Part shown: positions 35,167 through 42,890 of the stretch, piece by piece
Layout: each line of letters starts with the position of its first letter
How positions within the stretch are numbered: position 1 is the first letter of the stretch
From: Pseudomonas fluorescens
GTDB lineage: Bacteria > Pseudomonadota > Gammaproteobacteria > Pseudomonadales > Pseudomonadaceae
Direction of reading: 5' to 3'
DNA length: 46,118 bases
NCBI RefSeq assembly: GCF_000968015.1
Contig: NZ_LACH01000002.1
Coordinates: 307,850-353,967 of the forward strand
Notes under the pieces: generated by a model
Database searches by the model: none
The model's input: only the letters and a program-made list of their open reading frames with translations
What the model was told of the DNA's origin: nothing
Translations under genes and position numbers: made by a program

Positions 35167-35220
35167 TGATCTAATCCAGGTATCAATAGAATGCCAAGTT
35201 AGATTAGACGGGATCAATGT
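35164..35220. promoter_or_regulatory. Nested inverted repeats between LysR and MFS genes
   Basis: ACATTGATC (35164-35172) is answered by GATCAATGT (35212-35220), and TCTAAT (35170-35175) by ATTAGA (35203-35208). A further ATTGAT-N11-ATCAAT (35165-35187) fits the T-N11-A rule of LysR boxes. The gap is short and shared by both promoters. Confidence 0.45.
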
Positions 35221-35272
35221 GCGCGTCCATGATCGGCTCGTCCCTAAAAAAACAATGAACGGGAGTCGCCCC

Positions 35273-36652
35273 TTGAATACCCTCCAGAGTCCGCCGGACC
35301 CGAACGTGCTCGCCCGCGCCGCGGCCAAGGTCAAGCGCCATGTGCTGCCGCTGTTCGTGGTGATGTTCATCGTCAACTACATCGACCGGGTCAACATCGG
35401 CTTCGTGCGCAGCCACATGGAAACCGACCTCGGCATTGGCGCAGCAGCCTACGGCCTGGGCGCCGGGTTGTTTTTCATCGGTTACGCGATCTTCGAAGTC
35501 CCCTCCAACATGCTGCTGCAACGCTACGGCGCTCGCGCCTGGCTGACGCGCATCATGTTCACCTGGGGCGCGGCGGCGATGGCCATGGCATTTGTGCGTG
35601 GCGAAACCAGTTTCTATGTACTGCGTTTTGTCCTCGGTGCAGCTGAAGCAGGCTTCTTTCCCGGCATCATTTATTACTTCACCCAATGGCTACCGTCGAC
35701 TGAACGTGGCAAAGCCATGGCGATTTTCCTCAGCGGTTCGGCCATCGCCTCGGTGATCTCCGGTCCCGTCTCCGGCGCGCTGTTGAATGTCAGCGGTTTC
35801 AGCCTGCATGGCTGGCAGTGGATGTTCTTGATCGAAGGCTTTGCCTCGATCGTGCTCTGTGGATTTGTCTGGTTCTGGCTGCAATCCCATCCGCGCGAGG
35901 CGAAATGGCTGAGCGCCGAAGAAAAGGACGCACTGGTTGACGCCATCGTGCTGGAACAACAAGCCCGCGAAGCCACACAGACAATCAAGCCGTCGATGTT
36001 CAAGTTGCTGGCCGACAAGCAGATCGCACTGTTCTGCTTCATCTACTTTTCCATCGCCCTGACCATCTACGGCGCCACGTTCTGGCTGCCGAGCATGATC
36101 AAGAAAATGGGCAACCTCGGCGACTTCCAGGTGGGCCTGTTCAACTCGATTCCGTGGATCATTTCGATCATCGCGATGTATGGCTTCGCCGCCATGGCCA
36201 GCAAATGGAAACACCAGCAAGCCTGGGTGGCCTTGACCCTGGTGATCGCCGCGTTCGGCATGTTCATGTCCACCACCGGCGGGCCGATCTTCGCCTTCGT
36301 CGCCATCTGTTTTGCCGCCATTGGTTTCAAGGCCGCCTCGGCATTGTTCTGGCCGATTCCGCAAGGCTATCTGGACGCGCGCATCGCCGCCGCGGTGATC
36401 GCCTTGATCAACTCCATCGGCAACCTCGGCGGTTTCGTCGCGCCGACGGCGTTCGGTTTCCTGGAGCAAAAAACCGGCTCCATCGAAGGCGGCCTCTACG
36501 GCTTGGCGGCCACGTCACTGGTGGCGGCGGTGGTGATCTTCTTCGCCCGTACGGCACCGAAGGGCGATGCACGCCAGGTGCTGACCGCCCCATCCCCAAC
36601 CTCTTTAAGTCACCCCGCATTGAAACCTGATCCAAAGGGAGCAGCCTCTTGA
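35273..36652 (+). CDS. MFS transporter of the anion:cation (glucarate-type) group
   Basis: A 459-residue 12-helix permease. The family mark is seen at the start: VMFIVNYIDRVNIGFVRSHM (helix 1), YAIFEVPSNMLLQRYGAR in the next helices and FVLGAAEAGFFPGIIYYFTQ with the substrate-site acidic residue. A long cytoplasmic loop (LSAEEKDALVDAI) separates the halves. Group members carry glucarate, galactarate or tartrate with protons. The start is TTG 35273 with GGGAG eight bases upstream; ATG 35255 lacks a site. Its stop overlaps the dehydratase start (TTGA), so the two are coupled. Confidence 0.8.
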   Translation: MNTLQSPPDPNVLARAAAKVKRHVLPLFVVMFIVNYIDRVNIGFVRSHMETDLGIGAAAYGLGAGLFFIGYAIFEVPSNMLLQRYGARAWLTRIMFTWGAAAMAMAFVRGETSFYVLRFVLGAAEAGFFPGIIYYFTQWLPSTERGKAMAIFLSGSAIASVISGPVSGALLNVSGFSLHGWQWMFLIEGFASIVLCGFVWFWLQSHPREAKWLSAEEKDALVDAIVLEQQAREATQTIKPSMFKLLADKQIALFCFIYFSIALTIYGATFWLPSMIKKMGNLGDFQVGLFNSIPWIISIIAMYGFAAMASKWKHQQAWVALTLVIAAFGMFMSTTGGPIFAFVAICFAAIGFKAASALFWPIPQGYLDARIAAAVIALINSIGNLGGFVAPTAFGFLEQKTGSIEGGLYGLAATSLVAAVVIFFARTAPKGDARQVLTAPSPTSLSHPALKPDPKGAAS

Positions 36653-37923
36653 AAATCACCCGAGTCACCGTGACCCCCATCGCTTTCCGTGATCCGCCGC
36701 TGCTCAACGCCAGCGGGATTCACGAACCCTTTGCGCTGCGCTCGATCATCGAGATTGAAAGCGACAACGGCTACATTGGCCTGGGTGAAAGCTACGGCGA
36801 CGCCCCGGCGCTGTTGATCCAGCAGCAACTGCAAGACCAGTTGATCGGCCTCGACCCATTCAACCTCAATCAGCTGCGCCGCATCGTGCAGGCCACGGTG
36901 GCGGCGAACAAACCGGCAAGCATTGCCGGTGCGGAACTGGCGCCCGGCTCTCATGCCAGCAAAGCGGTGAGCAACGCGTATTCGGCATTCGAAGTGGCGT
37001 TCCTGGATTTGCAGGCGCACTCGTTGAACGTGCCATTGGTGGACTTGCTGGGCGGGGCGATTCGCGACGAGATTCCGTTCAGCGCCTACCTGTTCTTCAA
37101 GTACGCCCAGCACGTCGACTCACCTTACAAACCCGACAGTTGGGGCGAAGCGCTGAACGAAGAACAGATCGTCGCCCAGGCCCGGCGCATGATCGAAGCC
37201 AACGGTTTCAAGAGCATCAAGCTCAAGGCCGGCACGCTGCCGCCGGAGCACGAAGTGTCGTGCATCAAGGCGCTGAAAAAGGCGTTCCCCGGTTACCCGT
37301 TGCGCATCGACCCGAACGGCAACTGGTCGCTGGAAACGTCGATCCGCATGGCCGAACTGTTGGGCGATGACCTGCAATATTACGAAGACCCGACGCCGGG
37401 CCTGGACGGTATGTCCGAACTGCACAAGCGCACCGGCCTGCCGCTGGCGACCAACATGGTGGTCACCGACTTCGATGAATTCCGCCGCAGCGTGGCGTTG
37501 AACAGCGTGCAGATCGTCCTCGCCGACCACCACTACTGGGGCGGCCTGCGCGACACCCAGGCGCTGGCGAAAATGTGCGACACCTTTGGCCTTGGCGTGT
37601 CCATGCATTCCAACTCGCACTTGGGCATCAGCCTGATGGCGATGGCGCATGTCGCCGCCGCGGTGCCCAATCTGGATTACGCCTGCGACACGCATTACCC
37701 GTGGCAGGAACCGGATGAAGAGGTGATCAAGGGCGGCAAAATCCCCATCGTCGATGGCTGCGTGAAAATCACCCGTGCGCCCGGGTTGGGCCTGGAGCTG
37801 GATCACGATCAACTGGGCAAGCTGCATGACCAGTACCTGACGTGCGGCATTCGTCAGCGCGATGACGTGAAACAGATGCAGCGCTACAAGCCGGAGTGGA
37901 AGGCGGTCAAACCGCGTTTTTGA
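36649..37923 (+). CDS. Glucarate dehydratase-like enolase-superfamily enzyme
   Basis: A 424-residue sugar-acid dehydratase. The KxK base is in SIKLKAG, metal ligands are in RIDPNGNW, YYEDP and ADHHYW, and the His/Asp dyad is supplied by VSMHSNSHLGISL. Order and length are those of the glucarate dehydratase family (GlucD), though shorter than the 446-residue E. coli enzyme, so the true substrate may be another aldarate. The start is TTG 36649, overlapping the MFS stop, with GGGAG upstream. It works with the MFS transporter and is probably induced through LysR. Confidence 0.8.
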   Translation: MKITRVTVTPIAFRDPPLLNASGIHEPFALRSIIEIESDNGYIGLGESYGDAPALLIQQQLQDQLIGLDPFNLNQLRRIVQATVAANKPASIAGAELAPGSHASKAVSNAYSAFEVAFLDLQAHSLNVPLVDLLGGAIRDEIPFSAYLFFKYAQHVDSPYKPDSWGEALNEEQIVAQARRMIEANGFKSIKLKAGTLPPEHEVSCIKALKKAFPGYPLRIDPNGNWSLETSIRMAELLGDDLQYYEDPTPGLDGMSELHKRTGLPLATNMVVTDFDEFRRSVALNSVQIVLADHHYWGGLRDTQALAKMCDTFGLGVSMHSNSHLGISLMAMAHVAAAVPNLDYACDTHYPWQEPDEEVIKGGKIPIVDGCVKITRAPGLGLELDHDQLGKLHDQYLTCGIRQRDDVKQMQRYKPEWKAVKPRF

Positions 37924-37950
37924 TCACCTGAGCGGTGCCCCCGGGACTAC

Positions 37951-38006
37951 TGAAAAGCCCTGGCAACCCCAAAGAGCAATCCTTTGGCTATGCTGGTGGC
38001 TTTTCA
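37951..38006. terminator. Hairpin after the dehydratase gene
   Basis: TGAAAAGCC (37951-37959) and GGCTTTTCA (37998-38006) are perfect 9-bp complements, enclosing a smaller CCAAAG/CTTTGG stem. Only four T follow inside the arm, so termination is weakly supported. Confidence 0.4.
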
Positions 38007-38032
38007 ACGAGTCGGTTTGGAAGGGGGCATAG

Positions 38033-39211
38033 ATGGATCTTCGGTGTGAAGTAGCGGTTCTCGGTATGGGCGCAATGGGCGCCGCCACCCTGTATCAACT
38101 GGCGAAATCCGGCGTCAAGGTGATTGGTGTCGACCGCCATCATCCTCCCCACGATCAAGGTTCAAGTCATGGCGATACGCGCATCACCCGGCTCTCGGTC
38201 GGGGAAGGCGCCCAGTATCTGCCCATCGTCCGCAATGCTCATCGAATCTGGCGCGAGCTCGAAGCGCTGTCTGGTGAGTCATTGTTCGAGCAGTGTGGGG
38301 TGCTGGTCATGACCTCCAGCCCCACGTATGACGTTGACGATGAAAGTGATTTCACCCACAGCACCCTTCATCTCGCGAACACCTATGACATCGAGCACGA
38401 GGTGTTGTCGGCGCAACAGATTCGTCAGCGATTCCCGCAGTTTTCTCCGGTGCTGGACACGGCAGTCGGCTACTTCGAACCGGGCGGCGGTTATGTCCGG
38501 CCCGAGCGCTGCATCGCGGTACAGCTCAAACTCGCCGAGCAACTGGGCGCGACGCTGCTGAAGGGCGAAACCGTCATGCAAATCACCTCGGACGAGCAGG
38601 GCGTCACCGTCATTACCGATCAGCGAACCATCCTCGCCGACAAGGTCGTGATCAGCGCCGGCATGTGGTCCAAGGGCTTGCTCGGCGAGCCTTTCGATCA
38701 GTTGCTGCGGGTGTGTCGTCAGAAGCTGTTCTGGTTCGAACTGGAGGAAAATGCCCGGTTCGCAGCGGTATCACCGACCTTTATTTGTTCTCACGGGCCA
38801 GGCGATGAAGACTCTGTCTATGGTTTTCCACCGTTGCCCGGCGAGGGCAGCCTGAAGGTCGCCACCGAGCAATACAGCGAAGAGACTTCACCCGACACGC
38901 TGGACAGAACCGTCAGCGACGCCGAAGCACGCGAGATGTTCGACACCCATGTGCGCGGCAAGATTGCGGGCGTCAGCTCGCGGGTCGCCAAGTCGGCAGT
39001 GTGTGCCTACACCGTCACCCCGGACAGTCACTTCATCATCGACGAGCACCCGTCACTGAAAAATACCCTGGTGGTGTCCGCCTGTTCGGGACATGGCTTC
39101 AAGCATTCCGCAGCGTTGGGTGAGGCGCTGGCGCAGTGGTGCTTGCGGGGCAGCAGTGATCTGGATTTGTCGGCGTTTTCGTTGAAGCGGTTTGAGGGCG
39201 TTATTGAGTGA
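38033..39211 (+). CDS. SolA-like FAD-dependent amine oxidase
   Basis: A 392-residue flavoenzyme of the monomeric sarcosine oxidase / N-methyl-tryptophan oxidase family. The FAD-binding motif is VLGMGAMGAATLYQLAKSGV, followed by DQGSSHGDTRITRLSVGEG, the usual covalent flavin region. Cys in AKSAVCAYTVTPDSHFIID is the expected covalent FAD link, and ACSGHGFKHSAALGEALA ends the domain. Products would be an imine, then demethylated amine, and H2O2. The substrate is uncertain. The start ATG 38033 follows GGAAGGGGGC. It ends by overlapping the DUF7693 gene by 11 bases. Confidence 0.8.
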   Translation: MDLRCEVAVLGMGAMGAATLYQLAKSGVKVIGVDRHHPPHDQGSSHGDTRITRLSVGEGAQYLPIVRNAHRIWRELEALSGESLFEQCGVLVMTSSPTYDVDDESDFTHSTLHLANTYDIEHEVLSAQQIRQRFPQFSPVLDTAVGYFEPGGGYVRPERCIAVQLKLAEQLGATLLKGETVMQITSDEQGVTVITDQRTILADKVVISAGMWSKGLLGEPFDQLLRVCRQKLFWFELEENARFAAVSPTFICSHGPGDEDSVYGFPPLPGEGSLKVATEQYSEETSPDTLDRTVSDAEAREMFDTHVRGKIAGVSSRVAKSAVCAYTVTPDSHFIIDEHPSLKNTLVVSACSGHGFKHSAALGEALAQWCLRGSSDLDLSAFSLKRFEGVIE

Positions 39212-39503
39212 GTGCAGTGCTCAGGCGCTCGATCTGCGCCAGCTCCCAGGTGCTGAGCAAACTGACCGGATCGGTGCCGTAACGTTGCCAACTGTCGAGC
39301 ACGCCTTCGCGACCGTCCGGGCTTTGGCAATGTTGGCAATGGCGCAGGCGAGTGCCTTCGAAGTCGAGGGTCAGAAGCCAGCCCTCGATATCGACTTGTA
39401 TCTGGCCGGGCTCGGGTTGTTCGTCGAGGCGCTTCAGAAGCCGAACTTCCAGCGCGGCGTCGCGCAATTGCTGGTAAACCTCGCGGGCGGTCAGGGGCGG
39501 CAC
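39201..39503 (-). CDS. DUF7693 family protein
   Basis: A 100-residue protein. The text LTAREVYQQLRDAALEVRLL, HCQHCQSPDGREGVLDSWQR and YGTDPVSLLSTWE are the hallmarks of this Pseudomonas family of unknown function. The CxxC in CQHC could bind a metal. The start is GTG complementary to 39501-39503, with GGAG seven bases upstream; GTG at 39548 has no site. It converges on the SolA-like gene. Confidence 0.75.
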   Translation of the reverse strand: MPPLTAREVYQQLRDAALEVRLLKRLDEQPEPGQIQVDIEGWLLTLDFEGTRLRHCQHCQSPDGREGVLDSWQRYGTDPVSLLSTWELAQIERLSTALTQ

Positions 39504-39598
39504 TGATGTCTCCGGTGAAATCGTGGCAAGCGTAGATTCGGGGTGCACAGGATAGAGTGTGCGCTTGAAGCTGTCAGCGGATAGCGGGAGCGTCGAAC

Positions 39599-40168
39599 TT
39601 ATTCGACGATCTGCGGGCGCCGGGCAGGCTGACCTTCTTCCTCTCGAAGCTCACGGCTCATGTCATTGCAGCTTTGCGACCAGTCTGTCAGCCATGTCGG
39701 CATCGGCGGCGATTGTTCTCTCAATCCCAGCTCCCGGGCGTACTCGCCAGGTGGAACCGTGCCTTTGGCAGAGCGGAACAAACCCCGCATCACTACGACA
39801 CCGACCACGCGTCCCTTGCTCACGAAGCGGTGCTCCATAAAGCTCCACTTATCGTCCCAGCCAAGCATCCTGGTGTGAATCTCGAAGGCTTCGAACAGCT
39901 TCAGCTCACGCCGGAACTTGCCCCAGGTGTCCCCAACGATAGGCACGGCCTTATTGCGCAGCGCCACCCGGAATGCACCGCTGCGCAGCACGTAGTCCAT
40001 GCGTCCTATATCGGCCAGGGTGAAATACCGGCCATTGGTAACGTGCCGGTTGAGGTCGAGATCAAGTGGCCAAACACGCATATGGACGATGGTGGTGGCC
40101 AAGGCGTCAACGGGCTTGCGCCATGGACGACGAAACAGCATGAGGAAAAGCCGGAACCAGAGATTCAT
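39599..40168 (-). CDS. Acyl-CoA thioesterase of the THEM6/FadM type
   Basis: A 189-residue hotdog-fold protein. MRVWPLDLDLNRHVTNGRYF (about residues 30-49) with the conserved Asp-x-N-x-H...N is the family mark, then IGRMDYVLRSG and the FEIHTRMLGWDDKWSFMEHR strand pair. The N-terminal LFLMLFRRPWRKP suggests membrane contact. Substrate is probably acyl-CoA. The start is ATG complementary to 40166-40168 by homology; the frame is open to 40249 without a good site, and no strong Shine-Dalgarno was seen. Confidence 0.7.
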   Translation of the reverse strand: MNLWFRLFLMLFRRPWRKPVDALATTIVHMRVWPLDLDLNRHVTNGRYFTLADIGRMDYVLRSGAFRVALRNKAVPIVGDTWGKFRRELKLFEAFEIHTRMLGWDDKWSFMEHRFVSKGRVVGVVVMRGLFRSAKGTVPPGEYARELGLREQSPPMPTWLTDWSQSCNDMSRELREEEGQPARRPQIVE

Positions 40169-40273
40169 AAATACGCCGATGATTGAGTGACGCGTGCACT
40201 TTAAGGAGGAAGGATCGGGTAAGGTAGGTGCGCAAATGACTTTTTTCATGCGAAAAGCGCAATAGGATCATTT

Positions 40274-41239
40274 ATGCACGTCACGCTTTTACTGGCGGAT
40301 CAATGTTCTGCGGCCAGCGCCACGATGGTCCTGGAAGTGCTCAGCGCCGCCAACCTGTTCGCAGACACTGCCGGCGCGCCTTTTGAAGTGGTCATCGCCT
40401 CGCTAGATGGTGGTGATGTCGCCGCGTGGGGAGGGCAGACGCTGCGCGTGGACCGGTCAGCCGTCGAGATCCCGCGAACCGATCTGGTGCTGATCCCCGG
40501 ATTCCTCTTCACCTTGAAGGACGCCTTGCCGGCCTTTTCAGCTTATGGACCGTGGCTGCGTCAACAGCATGCACAGGGGGCCGTGGTGGCGTCGATGTGC
40601 ACGGCGGCATTCATGCTGGCCGAAACGGGCCTGCTGGAGGGCGTTCGTGCTACCACGCACTGGGCCTTTGCAGACCTGTTTCGTCGTCGGTATGCCGAGG
40701 TCTGTCTGGAGGAAACGCAGATCCTCTGCGAGGACAATCGCGTGATCACTTGCGGGGGCGCGAGTGCTTCCATGGATCTTTTGCTGCACCTTGTGCGCCG
40801 GTTCGCTTCACTGGAACTGGCGCAAAAGTGCGGCAAATATTTGCTGGTCGACGCTGTGCGCAGCGAGCAATCGGTGTATGTCATGTGGTCATTGCCGAAG
40901 AACCATGGGGATGGCGACATCCTGCGGGTTCAACACTGGCTGGAGGAACACTTCGAACAGCCATTGTTGATTGATGACATTGCCCAGCAATTCGGGTTCG
41001 GCGTCAGGAATTTCAAACGGCGTTTCAAGGAGGCCACCGGTTACACGCCCATTACCTACCTGCAAACCCTGCGTCTGGAGAAGGCAAAACAGCTTCTTGA
41101 ATCCACCCGCATGACACTCGACAGCATTACTTACGCCGTGGGCTACGAAGACGGTAATTCGTTCCGTAGACTGTTCCGCCAGCGAGTGGGTTTGCTGCCA
41201 GCGGCGTACAGAAAGAAGTTTCAACCGGGTGCGAATTGA
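40274..41239 (+). CDS. GlxA family regulator (DJ-1/PfpI plus AraC domains)
   Basis: A 321-residue regulator. The N-terminal half is a DJ-1/PfpI-like sensor (TLLLADQCSAASATMVLEVL, then VVASMCTAAFMLAETGLLEG with the elbow Cys). The C-terminal half is an AraC DNA-binding domain: QPLLIDDIAQQFGFGVRNFK and DSITYAVGYEDGNSFRRLFR. GlxA-type regulators respond to amines, betaines or amino acids in Pseudomonas. It is divergent from the thioesterase gene, and cytochrome c follows close behind. Confidence 0.85.
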   Translation: MHVTLLLADQCSAASATMVLEVLSAANLFADTAGAPFEVVIASLDGGDVAAWGGQTLRVDRSAVEIPRTDLVLIPGFLFTLKDALPAFSAYGPWLRQQHAQGAVVASMCTAAFMLAETGLLEGVRATTHWAFADLFRRRYAEVCLEETQILCEDNRVITCGGASASMDLLLHLVRRFASLELAQKCGKYLLVDAVRSEQSVYVMWSLPKNHGDGDILRVQHWLEEHFEQPLLIDDIAQQFGFGVRNFKRRFKEATGYTPITYLQTLRLEKAKQLLESTRMTLDSITYAVGYEDGNSFRRLFRQRVGLLPAAYRKKFQPGAN

Positions 41240-41277
41240 TTTACTTGCGTCAAGCCACAGATGATCGGGAGCAAAAA

Positions 41278-41667
41278 TTGCTGAAAGCCGCCGTACTCAC
41301 CTTCGCCCTGATCCTCAATGCAGGGGTGTTCAGCACACAAGCACACGCGGCCGGCGATGCTGAAGCCGGTGCGACACTGTTCAAGCGGATATGCGGCGGC
41401 TGCCATCAGGTCGGAGAGTCGGCACGCGGTTCATTCGGGCCGCAGCTCAATGGCATTTTTGGACGCCCTTCGGGCAGTACCACGGATTACCAATATTCCG
41501 ATGCGATGAAATCAGCCGGTATCGTCTGGACCCGCGAAACGCTCACGGCGTACCTCGAAGCTCCCAAAGAAGTGGTGCCCGGCACTCGCATGATTTTCTG
41601 GGGGCTCAGCGACCCGGAAAAGATCGACAACCTGTTGGCGTACCTTCAGACGTTTCAGCCGCAGTAG
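41278..41667 (+). CDS. Class I c-type cytochrome
   Basis: A 129-residue secreted monoheme cytochrome c. The signal peptide is LKAAVLTFALILNAGVFSTQ, followed by the heme site in LFKRICGGCHQVGESARG and axial-ligand Met in PGTRMIFWGLSDPEKIDNLL. This is the cytochrome c2/c550 layout. It would carry electrons in the periplasm, perhaps with the neighbouring hydroxylase, which is speculative. The start is TTG 41278 with GGGAG upstream; the frame open to 41236 overlaps the regulator. Confidence 0.85.
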   Translation: MLKAAVLTFALILNAGVFSTQAHAAGDAEAGATLFKRICGGCHQVGESARGSFGPQLNGIFGRPSGSTTDYQYSDAMKSAGIVWTRETLTAYLEAPKEVVPGTRMIFWGLSDPEKIDNLLAYLQTFQPQ

Positions 41668-41764
41668 GACTTTGCGATTTTCGAGGGCATTCGCCAGGCG
41701 CGGAACACCCGGTGGTTCTGATCTGATTTACAATTCCCCCTTTTGACGGAGGGGGCAGCCGTTC

Positions 41765-42826
41765 ATGGATGTACTCGCGTTTCTGTATGACAACCTGATC
41801 ACGTGGGTGATCGAGCCTGTCACGGATCAGTTTCTTGGCATTTTCGATCTGAACGGCCGCTTCAGCATCGTGTTTCTCTGCGTGTCCTACAGCATCGCCT
41901 ACAGCCTGTACCGCTTCAGACAATATCGCGGGCTGACCGACGCAGGTTCTTTCTGGCAGTTCATCGGCGGGCACCGGGTTCATTTTCATCCCTCGGCGTT
42001 GCTGGATTACCGGTACTACTTCGTGCGGGCCATCCTGAAGGTCGCGCTGGTGCTGCCCATTGTTGGCCTGGTCGATCCGTACGTCCTGCGTTCCGGCGAC
42101 TACATCTCGTTTTTCAACAATCTTTGGGGCGCGCGCGTGCAGGTGGAGGAGAACCTCTCACTTTCCTTGCTCTACGGGCTGGGCGTGTTTCTGGTGCAAG
42201 ACTTCATCCATTACTGGGGCCATCGCGCCTTTCATTCCCGGTATCTGTGGGCGTTCCACAAAGTCCATCATTCCGCGCCCGTCCTGGTGCCGGCGACGGC
42301 AAGCCGGATTCACTTTGTGGAAAAAATGGTCGAAAAACTGACTGACACCGTCTTCCTCGGCGCTTTTGCCGGTGTCTTCTGGTACGCCTGTGGCGGGGAG
42401 ATCAGCCGGTACACCCTGTTCGGCGTGACGTATATAGTCCTGATCCTCAATGCCTTGGCGGCCAATCTGCGTCATAGCCATGTCTGGCTGTCTTTCGGGC
42501 CGGTGGTCGAGCATGTGCTGAACAGCCCGGCACAGCACCAGATTCACCACAGTGACGCGCCCCGACATTTCAACAAGAACTTCGGTATCAACCTGTCACT
42601 CTGGGACTGGATGTTCGGTACGCTCTACGTCACGCACTCGACGCCCGAGCCTATTCAGTTCGGCACCGGAGAACAGGATCACGACCGTTACCTGACGCTC
42701 TATAGCCTGATCGTCACGCCCTTTGTGGACATCGCCCGCAAGTTCCCCGCCAGGCGTGGCATGGAATGGCCGTCGCGTTTCGCCGAAAAACTCTCGTTGG
42801 CATTCTTCCGTCGACGTTGGCGCTGA
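41765..42826 (+). CDS. Sterol desaturase / fatty acid hydroxylase family protein
   Basis: A 353-residue membrane diiron hydroxylase. All histidine boxes are present: FIHYWGHRAFHSRYLWAFHK, which contains HxxxH and runs into VHHS, and HQIHHSDAPRHFNKNFG. Helices such as YYFVRAILKVALVLPIVGLV precede them. Family members hydroxylate or desaturate lipids, using electrons from a redox chain. The substrate is unknown. It follows cytochrome c by about 97 bases and ends near a strong hairpin. Confidence 0.85.
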   Translation: MDVLAFLYDNLITWVIEPVTDQFLGIFDLNGRFSIVFLCVSYSIAYSLYRFRQYRGLTDAGSFWQFIGGHRVHFHPSALLDYRYYFVRAILKVALVLPIVGLVDPYVLRSGDYISFFNNLWGARVQVEENLSLSLLYGLGVFLVQDFIHYWGHRAFHSRYLWAFHKVHHSAPVLVPATASRIHFVEKMVEKLTDTVFLGAFAGVFWYACGGEISRYTLFGVTYIVLILNALAANLRHSHVWLSFGPVVEHVLNSPAQHQIHHSDAPRHFNKNFGINLSLWDWMFGTLYVTHSTPEPIQFGTGEQDHDRYLTLYSLIVTPFVDIARKFPARRGMEWPSRFAEKLSLAFFRRRWR

Positions 42827-42853
42827 ATGCCGGGGCGACGTTCAACCCGTGGA

Positions 42854-42884
42854 CGGGATTGGAGCGTGTAAAGCTCCAATCCCG
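42854..42884. terminator. 12-bp hairpin between convergent genes
   Basis: CGGGATTGGAGC (42854-42865) and GCTCCAATCCCG (42873-42884) pair perfectly with a 7-base loop. It is placed between the hydroxylase and amidase stops, so it may end both transcripts. No long T-run follows on either side. Confidence 0.6.
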
Positions 42885-42890
42885 CCCTTG

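Noticed and set aside
41236..41277. Longer N-terminus for the cytochrome c
   Set aside because: It would put 14 polar residues before the signal peptide, overlaps the GlxA gene and lacks a ribosome binding site, whereas TTG 41278 has GGGAG.
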